From: DASUGM01 sp036274055 | Lineage (GTDB): Bacteria > Acidobacteriota > Vicinamibacteria > Vicinamibacterales > SCN-69-37 | NCBI GenBank assembly: GCA_036274055.1 | Contig: DASUGM010000191.1 | Location: forward strand, 1-8,529 | DNA length: 8,529 nucleotides | Direction of reading: 5' to 3' | Part shown: positions 1-5,248 of the stretch, one piece after another | How the letters are laid out: every line of letters begins with the position of its first letter | How positions within the stretch are numbered: the stretch's first letter is position 1 | The notes under the pieces: generated by a model | Seen by the model: the letters and a program-made list of their open reading frames with translations, nothing else | Told to the model about the DNA's origin: nothing | The model's database searches: none | Program-made: the position numbers and the translations under genes

Positions 1-124
1 CGACGTCGACGATGACGACGTCGGTGGTCGCGCGGAAGGTGGGCTGCTGCTGCGCGCGCAGCGAGCCGGTGATCATGACGCCGCACGCCAGCACGGCGGC
101 ACAAAGCACACCGCACTGTTTCAT
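1..124 (-). CDS. VWFA-related secreted protein, acidobacterial type (5' part only)
   Basis: Only the first 41 codons are inside the window; the gene continues beyond position 1. The ATG is at 124-122 and overlaps the TGA of the upstream TPR-like gene as ATGA, so translation is probably coupled. The N-terminus is a signal peptide: MKQ, then a hydrophobic stretch at about residues 5-20 (GVLCAAVLACGVMITG), then a likely cleavage site at SLRA/QQ. The mature start contains PTFRATTDVVIVDV, which resembles the beginning of acidobacterial VWFA-related proteins (the family ending in a C-terminal YxLGY/F-type segment), where a short beta-strand with V-x-V-D-V precedes the 'DF.v.dnG' segment. The VWA domain itself is out of view, so the family call rests on this short segment, on the complete VWFA-related protein at 4135-5040 and on the partner gene. 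Exported; function unknown. Confidence 0.65.
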   Translation of the reverse strand, partial: MKQCGVLCAAVLACGVMITGSLRAQQQPTFRATTDVVIVDV

Positions 125-1299
125 TGGCGGATCTCCGCGCGGAGCTGCGAAATGAACCTTGGCCAGAAGCGATCGTCGGCGGCGCCGTATTCACGCCACG
201 GGTCGAGCGGCGGCGGATTCGCCGTGACCGCGGCTTCGACGATCGCCGACGCTTCGCCGGGACGCTCGGCGCGCGTCAACAGCGCGGCCAGCGCCATCGA
301 CGCCGAAATGGCCTTGGGAATGGTCGCTAGCGCGCCACGATAGTCACGTTCGGCGTCGATGTCGGCTTTCTGGCGCTCGTGGGCCTGGCCGCGGAAAAAC
401 TTGGCCAGATAGATCAAGTAGCGATCCCGCGTCAGCGTTTCGACTTTGTTGAACGCGTCCACGGCCCGGCCGGTGGTGTTCGCGCGCAGCAGCAGCACGC
501 CCGAGCGCAGCCACGCCTCGGCGCCGATGTCGTTGTCGTCGCGCATGCCCTCGAACGCCCGCAGGGCGTCGGGAATGTCTCGCGTCGCCGTACGTAACCG
601 GTTCAGCGATTGCGGCCAGGTGTGCCACTCGATCGCGATGGCCTGCGCGAGCGCAAACCGAGGCTCCTTCGGGAAGCGCGCGATGACGTGCTTGAGGTGT
701 TCGATCTCGTCTTCGGCGTTGCCGCGCGCGCTCCACGGGCTGCCGATCATGAACTCGTAGTCCCCACGTCGTTGCGCCACCGCGACCGCGCCAAGCTGCC
801 ACCAGCGTTCGGCAGGGGAGGGCGCGCCACCATTGCGAAGCAGCGCGCAGCCCCACTCGAGAATCTGCGGCGCCGTCTTCCACCAGATCGCCGGCGGCGG
901 GCTGTAGCCGGGCCCTCTGCCCGTCGGATTGATCAATGGAATTGGCGACGCGGTTGGCGCCGTGAGATCGATTCCCTGCACCCACTTCCAGTCTTCGTCC
1001 TCTGCCGTCCGTGCCGCCTCGAGCGCGTAGGTCGCCGCCACCAGGCGTCGGCGCGGACGTTCCGCGGCCGGCGCCGCGTCGATCCACGGCGGCGCCTCGC
1101 GCTTCAGCGCGTCGAGCAGGTGCCCGAAGTCGGTCTGTTTTGTGAGCTGAGCAACAACCGCGTCGTACTGGCCGGCCAGGTAGCGGTCGAGTTGCGACGT
1201 GAGCGATGGCGCCTGAGCCGCCGCGGGCGGCATTGCTGCCAGCCCCAAAAGGATGCAAAGAAAAGCCGCACACAACCACCCGACGACTCGCCGTATCAA
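121..1299 (-). CDS. Secreted tetratricopeptide-like helical repeat protein
   Basis: 392 residues with a signal peptide: MIRR, a hydrophobic core at about residues 5-23, and an AAAQA cleavage region near residue 30. The mature part is rich in alternating amphipathic helices. The clearest TPR-like helix pairs are at about 263-290 (AWLRSGVLLLRANTTGRAVDAF), 294-325 (LIYLAKFFRGQAHERQKADIDAERDYRGAL) and 331-361 (ISASMALAALLTRAERPGEASAIVEAAV), with the small/aromatic residue pattern of TPRs. An earlier region (about 100-180) has several Trp residues and is not obviously TPR. The C-terminus (DPWREYGAADDRFWP) is acidic and aromatic. It probably acts outside the cytoplasmic membrane as a protein-protein scaffold. 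The start is TTG at 1299-1297, supported by GGAGA seven bases upstream and by the signal peptide; the next ATG (residue 23) would destroy the signal peptide. The gene is ATGA-coupled to a VWFA-related gene, suggesting that the two products act together. The specific role is unknown. Confidence 0.87.
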   Translation of the reverse strand: MIRRVVGWLCAAFLCILLGLAAMPPAAAQAPSLTSQLDRYLAGQYDAVVAQLTKQTDFGHLLDALKREAPPWIDAAPAAERPRRRLVAATYALEAARTAEDEDWKWVQGIDLTAPTASPIPLINPTGRGPGYSPPPAIWWKTAPQILEWGCALLRNGGAPSPAERWWQLGAVAVAQRRGDYEFMIGSPWSARGNAEDEIEHLKHVIARFPKEPRFALAQAIAIEWHTWPQSLNRLRTATRDIPDALRAFEGMRDDNDIGAEAWLRSGVLLLRANTTGRAVDAFNKVETLTRDRYLIYLAKFFRGQAHERQKADIDAERDYRGALATIPKAISASMALAALLTRAERPGEASAIVEAAVTANPPPLDPWREYGAADDRFWPRFISQLRAEIRQ

Positions 1300-1305
1300 C
1301 AGAGG

Positions 1306-1310
1306 TCTCC
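1306..1310 (-). promoter_or_regulatory. Shine-Dalgarno GGAGA for the TTG start of the TPR-like gene
   Basis: On the minus strand the sequence reads GGAGA-CCTCTG-TTG; GGAG is 7 bases from the TTG. No ATG is available in frame upstream without crossing the divergent promoter region, so this site decides the non-ATG start. Confidence 0.55.
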
Positions 1311-1336
1311 GGGCCGCGCTGGCACGCGCAGGAGCA

Positions 1337-1364
1337 ATAGTAAGACGAAACTTCCGTCCCGCAA
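1337..1364 (-). promoter_or_regulatory. Candidate sigma70-type promoter for the TPR-like/VWFA gene pair
   Basis: On the minus strand TTGCGG (1364-1359) and TACTAT (1342-1337) are separated by 16 bases. TACTAT matches the -10 consensus TATAAT at 4 of 6 positions, and TTGCGG matches the first three bases of the -35. Transcription would start near 1330, leaving a leader of about 30 bases with a Shine-Dalgarno before the TTG start. The site lies in the 95-base space between the divergent minus-strand gene and ADOP 1 and includes its most AT-rich patch. This is a pattern match only. Confidence 0.33.
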
Positions 1365-1394
1365 CCTGGCGGCGCCGCTCTCCGTCAAACGGCT

Positions 1395-3926
1395 ATGCGC
1401 GCGCTCAGAGAGGACATCCGTTTCGCCCTGCGCCGGCTTCGCCTCCAGCCGGGGTTCACCGTCGTCGCGGTGCTGACGCTGGCCCTGGGCCTGGGCGCCA
1501 ACACCGCGATCTTCACGCTGATCCACGGCGTCATGCTGCGGGCCCTGCCGGTCGCGCGGCCATCGGAGCTTTACCGGCTCGGCAACAACAACGACTGCTG
1601 CGTCAACTCGGGCCTGGCGACGCAATACTCGTTGTTCTCGTTTCCCCTCTATCAACGGTTCGTCGCGGAGCTCGACGAGTTCTCCGACCTCGCGGGGTTC
1701 CAGGCCAACACGTCGATGACGCCGTTCCGGCCGCCGTCGGGCGAGACGGTGTCCATCCCCGCGCAGTTCGTCACCGGCAACTACTTCCGGATGCTCGGAG
1801 TCACGCCAGCGCTCGGCCGGCTGCTCGAGCCGGGCGACGACGTTCGCAGCGCGCCGCCGGTGATCGTGCTCAGCTATCGCATCTGGAACGAGCGCTTCGG
1901 TGCCGATCCGGCCATCGTCGGCAAGCCGCTGACCCAGAACGGGGTCGCCTTGACGATCGTCGGCGTGACCACGCCGGCGTTTTTCGGCGAAACCGTGCGC
2001 GCCAATCCGGCCGGCGTCTGGCTGCCGCTGCAGCAGGAGCCGACGCTGCGCGGTGCCGAGGCGTCGATCATCAATCGGCCGCAGACAAACTGGCTCTACG
2101 CAATTGGACGTCTCAAGCCCGGCGTCAACGCCGCGGCCATCGACGGCCATGCGACCCGCGTCCTGCAATCCTTTCTTGCCGCTGAGTCGTTCCTGACCGA
2201 CACCGATCGCACGAAGATCAAGGATCAGAAGGTCATCGTCACGTCCGCCGAAGGTGGGATTCAGCTCCTGCGCGCGAATTTCGGTCAGTCGCTGACGTTG
2301 CTCTTCGCGATGTCGGGACTGGTGCTGCTGATCGCGGCGGCCAATCTCGCCAACCTGCTGCTTGCCCGCGCGGACCGGGCGCAATCGGCGGTTCGCGCGG
2401 CGCTCGGCGCGTCGACCGGACGGCTGGTCCGCCAGTCGCTGACCGAGGGCGTGGTCCTCGCGCTGCTCGGCTGTGCCGGAGCGCTGCTGGTCTCGATCTT
2501 TGCGGCCCGCGCGATTGTCGGCCTCGCGTTCCCGCCGGAGACGGCGCTGCCGATGCAGACGACGCCGTCGCTTCCCGTACTGTTGTTTTCGATCGCGCTG
2601 GCGATCGTCACCGGCGCGATCTTCGCCGCGGCGCCGGCGATCGCGAGCGCGCGCGCCAACCCAATCGACGCGTTGCGCGGTCTGGCGCGTGAAGGCGCAG
2701 ACCGATCGTTTGTGCCGCGGCGATCGCTGTTGATCGTCCAGGTCACGCTCTCGCTCGTGCTGCTCGCCGGCGCCGGGCTGTTGAGCAAGAGCCTGAGCCG
2801 CCTCGAAAACCAGCCGCTCGGCTTCGACCCGTCGAGCCGGCTCGTCGCCTACATCGATCCGCCGAAGCTGGCCGGGGAGCCCGATCGCCTGGCCGCGATG
2901 TACGACGATCTGCAGCGTCGCGTTGGGCAAGTCCCAGGCGTCGAGAGCGTCGCCTACGCGCTCTACAGCCCGATGGAAGGCAACAACTGGTCGAGCGGCA
3001 TCGCGATCAGCGGCCGTCCGTACAACCCCGACCGTCCTGACGGCTCGTCGTGGAATCGCGTCAGCACCAACTTCTTCGCCACCGTCGGCACGCGCGTGCT
3101 GCGCGGTCGCGTCTTCAACGCCGCCGATACGCCGGCGTCGCAACACGTCGCCGTCGTCAACGCGACGTTCGCGCAACGCTATTTCCCGGAGAGCAGCCCG
3201 CTCGGCGTCCGGCTGGGCGTCGGCGGCCCCCCCAACGCCAACGACTACGAGATCGTCGGCGTCGTCGAGGACGTCAAGTTCACCCAGGCGACCCGCGAGA
3301 CGACGCTGCCGATGATCTTCTTCCCGACGTTTCAGCTGTCGCAGACGAGCTCGCCGGGAGAGCGGCAGACTCAGGCGCGATCGACGCTGATGCGCTCGAT
3401 CATCATCAAGACCGGCGCCGGCCGCGACAACCTGGAGCCGCAAATCCGCCGCGCGCTCTCGGAGGTCCATCCCGATCTGCTGACGACGCGCGTGATGCCG
3501 ATGTCGGCGCAGATCGCCGGCAACTTCCGAACGAATCGCCTGCTGGCGACGCTGGCCGGCGCCTACGCCGTTCTCGCGCTGCTGCTCGCGTCGCTCGGGC
3601 TCTACGGCGTGACCGCCTACGGCGTCAGCCGCCGCCAGCACGAGATCGGCGTGCGCATGGCGCTCGGCGCCGATACCCGGACGATCGTCTGGGGCGTGCT
3701 CAGAGGCGCGTTGATCTCGACCACGGTCGGGCTGGCAATCGGCGTCCCGGTCGCGCTCGCCGCCGGCAACGCGATCAGCGCGCAGCTCTATGGCGTTAAC
3801 AGCCGCGATCCGCTGGTGATCGGCACCGCGGCCGCGGCGCTGCTCGTCACCGCCGTCGTCGCCGCAGTCTGGCCGGCACGGAGGGCGGCCAGCGTGAGTC
3901 CGACTAAGGCGCTGCGCGCCCAGTAA
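1395..3926 (+). CDS. ADOP-family orphan ABC permease (MacB/FtsX-like), ADOP 1
   Basis: 843 residues, the usual ADOP length of about 800. The order is: a cytoplasmic start and TM1 at about 21-48 with the family signature VLTLALGLGANTAIF; a MacB-type periplasmic domain (about 50-295); a first FtsX block with TMs at about 299-323, 352-376 and 394-416; a connecting TM at about 443-465 (SLLIVQVTLSLVLLAGAGLL); a second periplasmic domain (about 466-710); and a second FtsX block (about 714-837) with GLYGVTAYGVSRRQHEIGVR and the closing WPARRAASVSPTKALRAQ. The cytoplasmic loops RADRAQSAVRAALGAS and RRQHEIGVRMALGA are the places where FtsX-type permeases dock an ATPase, but no ATPase is encoded in or beside the gene. 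The substrate is unknown. Adjacent cysteines (C68-C69, in NNNDCCVNSG) lie early in the first periplasmic domain. The ATG at 1395 gives the normal family N-terminus; no Shine-Dalgarno is evident. The family call is firm. Confidence 0.95.
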   Translation: MRALREDIRFALRRLRLQPGFTVVAVLTLALGLGANTAIFTLIHGVMLRALPVARPSELYRLGNNNDCCVNSGLATQYSLFSFPLYQRFVAELDEFSDLAGFQANTSMTPFRPPSGETVSIPAQFVTGNYFRMLGVTPALGRLLEPGDDVRSAPPVIVLSYRIWNERFGADPAIVGKPLTQNGVALTIVGVTTPAFFGETVRANPAGVWLPLQQEPTLRGAEASIINRPQTNWLYAIGRLKPGVNAAAIDGHATRVLQSFLAAESFLTDTDRTKIKDQKVIVTSAEGGIQLLRANFGQSLTLLFAMSGLVLLIAAANLANLLLARADRAQSAVRAALGASTGRLVRQSLTEGVVLALLGCAGALLVSIFAARAIVGLAFPPETALPMQTTPSLPVLLFSIALAIVTGAIFAAAPAIASARANPIDALRGLAREGADRSFVPRRSLLIVQVTLSLVLLAGAGLLSKSLSRLENQPLGFDPSSRLVAYIDPPKLAGEPDRLAAMYDDLQRRVGQVPGVESVAYALYSPMEGNNWSSGIAISGRPYNPDRPDGSSWNRVSTNFFATVGTRVLRGRVFNAADTPASQHVAVVNATFAQRYFPESSPLGVRLGVGGPPNANDYEIVGVVEDVKFTQATRETTLPMIFFPTFQLSQTSSPGERQTQARSTLMRSIIIKTGAGRDNLEPQIRRALSEVHPDLLTTRVMPMSAQIAGNFRTNRLLATLAGAYAVLALLLASLGLYGVTAYGVSRRQHEIGVRMALGADTRTIVWGVLRGALISTTVGLAIGVPVALAAGNAISAQLYGVNSRDPLVIGTAAAALLVTAVVAAVWPARRAASVSPTKALRAQ

Positions 3927-3931
3927 ACCCA

Positions 3932-3991
3932 TGCGCCTTTGCGCCGGTGCGCCGTTGCGCCGGTGCGCCGTTGCGCCGGTGCGTGTGCGCC
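3932..3991 (+). repeat. Tandem octamer array TGCGCCGK, forward orientation
   Basis: Six consecutive 8-base units run from 3932 to 3979: TGCGCCTT, TGCGCCGG, TGCGCCGT, TGCGCCGG, TGCGCCGT, TGCGCCGG. Two shortened copies (TGCGTG, TGCGCC) follow to 3991. The alternating last bases make the higher-order period 16. The array begins five bases after the stop codon of ADOP 1. An inverted copy of the same unit lies at 4065-4096. Confidence 0.9.
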
Positions 3992-4064
3992 AGGCGACTC
4001 GCTTAAGTGCGAGGTAGTGCTGCTTAGAGAGGACACGCCGTCACCCGCAACCCGAGAACCCCGC

Positions 4065-4096
4065 ATGGCGCACCGGCGCACCGGCGCAGCGGCGCA
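4065..4096 (-). repeat. Tandem octamer array, inverted relative to 3932-3991
   Basis: Four 8-base units on the plus strand (ATGGCGCA, CCGGCGCA, CCGGCGCA, GCGGCGCA) are the reverse complement of the TGCGCCNN unit upstream. About 73 bases separate the two arrays. The arms could pair over roughly 30 bases with mismatches only at the variable unit ends, giving a large stem in DNA or RNA between ADOP 1 and the VWFA gene. The loop contains a small perfect hairpin, CTCGC-TTAAGT-GCGAG (3998-4013). There is no T-run, so it is not a classical intrinsic terminator. Confidence 0.85.
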
Positions 4097-4134
4097 CGGT
4101 GGGTGCTGGCACGATCTGTGATATTCGTGCCCGT

Positions 4135-5040
4135 ATGGGTCGAACTCTGCTCCCGCTCGCCGTGGCTGCCGCGCTGGTCGCGCAACAGACACAAACGCCT
4201 GTCTACCGCGTCACCGGCGACCTCGTCCCGGTGTTCACGACGGTCGTCGATAAGTCCGAGCGGCTGGTGACGACGCTCAAGCAGGACGATTTTCAGATCA
4301 TCGACAACGGCAAGGCGCAGCCGATCGTCGTCTTCGACAACTCGCCGGCGCCGATCCGGCTGATCGTGCTGCTTGACGTCAGCGGCAGCATGAAGGGCAA
4401 TCTGCCGCTGCTCAAGGCGGCCTCGCAGCAGTTGTTCGCGAAACTCGGCGCGGCCGACGCTGCCCGCGTCGGGTTCTTCGGCAACGAGATCACGATCTCG
4501 CCGGTGTTCACGAACGAGCCGGCGAAGCTGATGGCGGCGATGCCCGATCAGATCGAAGATGCGCCGACGCCGCTCTGGGAGGCGGTGGACACCGCGATCA
4601 CCGAGTTGAAGGGGATCGAGCAGCGCCGCGTGGTGCTCGTGCTCAGCGACGGCGCCGACAGCGGCTATCGGCCCGGCAAGAAGTTCTACGCCTCGATCGA
4701 CATCATCGATCGCGCCCGTCGGGAAGACGTCATGATCTACGGCGTCGGCATGCGCCCGCGGATGGTCAACAGCACCAACGTGCAGGCGATGCTCCAGTCG
4801 AGCGAGCCCGATCCGAATCTCGGCAAGGTCGCGCTCGAGACCGGCGGCGGCTACATCGCGCTCCGCGGCAACGACGACCTCAACGCCGCGTTCACGCGCG
4901 TCGCCGACGAGCTGCACAGCCAGTATCGCCTCGGCTTCGTCCCGCCGGCGCGCGACGGCAAGACCCACAAGATCGAAGTGAAGATGAAGGATGGCGATTT
5001 GAAGTCACGGGCGAGGAAGACCTACGTCGCGCCGAAGTGA
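4135..5040 (+). CDS. VWFA-related secreted protein, acidobacterial type
   Basis: 301 residues. A signal peptide (MGRTLLPLAVAAALVAQQ, hydrophobic core 5-16) precedes an N-terminal beta-rich segment (VYRVTGDLVPVFTTVVDK) and the family's DDFQIIDNGKAQPI element (51-64). The von Willebrand A domain begins at about 75. Its MIDAS metal site is intact: D81-x-S83-x-S85 (DVSGSMKG), T145 in PTPLWEAV, and D172 in VLSDGADSG. The C-terminus (264-300) has YRLGFVPPARDGKTHKIEVK and RARKTYVAP, the ending typical of acidobacterial VWFA-related proteins. It should bind a divalent cation and a protein ligand outside the cytoplasmic membrane; the partner is unknown. I chose ATG 4135 because it directly precedes the signal peptide; an in-frame GTG at 4099 would add 12 residues and place the hydrophobic core too far in. 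There is no Shine-Dalgarno; GATATT at 4120-4125 may be a -10 close to the start. It lies between two ADOP genes on the same strand. Confidence 0.93.
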   Translation: MGRTLLPLAVAAALVAQQTQTPVYRVTGDLVPVFTTVVDKSERLVTTLKQDDFQIIDNGKAQPIVVFDNSPAPIRLIVLLDVSGSMKGNLPLLKAASQQLFAKLGAADAARVGFFGNEITISPVFTNEPAKLMAAMPDQIEDAPTPLWEAVDTAITELKGIEQRRVVLVLSDGADSGYRPGKKFYASIDIIDRARREDVMIYGVGMRPRMVNSTNVQAMLQSSEPDPNLGKVALETGGGYIALRGNDDLNAAFTRVADELHSQYRLGFVPPARDGKTHKIEVKMKDGDLKSRARKTYVAPK

Positions 5041-5248
5041 TCAGCGAGATGAATGAAAGGCGCTTGTCCCAAAGCTATTAACCTTGGAGGACGTGGAGAA
5101 GGGCAGGTTCTACCTCTTGGGAAAAGCTTACGAGATGCGCATCGCGTGACGCTCTTCCTAAAAAGGCTCTTCGTGGACTGGTGCATTTCACTCATCTGGC
5201 CTGTGGCGTAGCTCATCTCCGCTCTCATTTCCTTGCTACATTCCGCGG
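5041..5248. other. Intergenic stretch of lower GC with no recognisable gene
   Basis: These 208 bases are about 52% GC by hand count, while the flanking genes are clearly higher. Short open frames exist on both strands: a 52-codon plus-strand frame at 5053-5211 without a good ribosome site, and a minus-strand frame through the whole stretch that would run into both neighbouring genes. A plus-strand frame at 5057-5149 reads KALVPKLLTLEDVEKGRF, then YLLGKAYEMRIA and stop; it looks protein-like but has a stop immediately before it, no start codon and no family that I recognise. GCTCTTC is directly repeated at 5151-5157 and 5166-5172. This could be a gene relic or inserted DNA. No terminator with a T-run is visible. 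Confidence 0.5.
5237..5242 (+). promoter_or_regulatory. Candidate -10 hexamer (TACATT) just upstream of ADOP 2
   Basis: TACATT matches TATAAT at four of six positions and ends six bases before the ATG at 5249. If used, transcription would start at or next to the A of the ATG, giving a leaderless message. This fits the absence of a Shine-Dalgarno (TTCCGCGG precedes the ATG). No convincing -35 is seen. Confidence 0.22.

Noticed and set aside
610..1476. 288-codon plus-strand open frame across the TPR-like gene and the start of ADOP 1
   Set aside because: It overlaps two well-supported genes, is Arg-rich and lacks any signal or domain.
1296..3932. Very long open frame (878 codons) on the minus strand
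   Set aside because: It is antisense to ADOP 1, whose family match is unmistakable. Its translation is low-complexity (Arg, Asp, Ala and Gly rich), as expected from the reverse strand of a high-GC gene.
3932..4096. CRISPR array or intrinsic terminator
   Set aside because: The units are 8 bases without unique spacers, no cas gene is near, and no T-run follows the stem.
4107..4121. TGGCAC resembling a sigma54 -24 element upstream of the VWFA gene
   Set aside because: The expected TTGC at the -12 position is missing (GTGA is present), so the match is half a site only.
4099..4134. Upstream GTG start for the VWFA protein
   Set aside because: It would put 12 extra residues before the signal peptide; ATG 4135 fits the signal peptide directly.
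4024..4968. 314-codon open frame on the minus strand
   Set aside because: Antisense to the VWFA protein, whose MIDAS residues are intact; the shadow translation is low complexity.
5053..5211. 52-codon plus-strand open frame with a hydrophobic C-terminus
   Set aside because: No ribosome site, no recognisable family, and overlapping frames on both strands look equally open.
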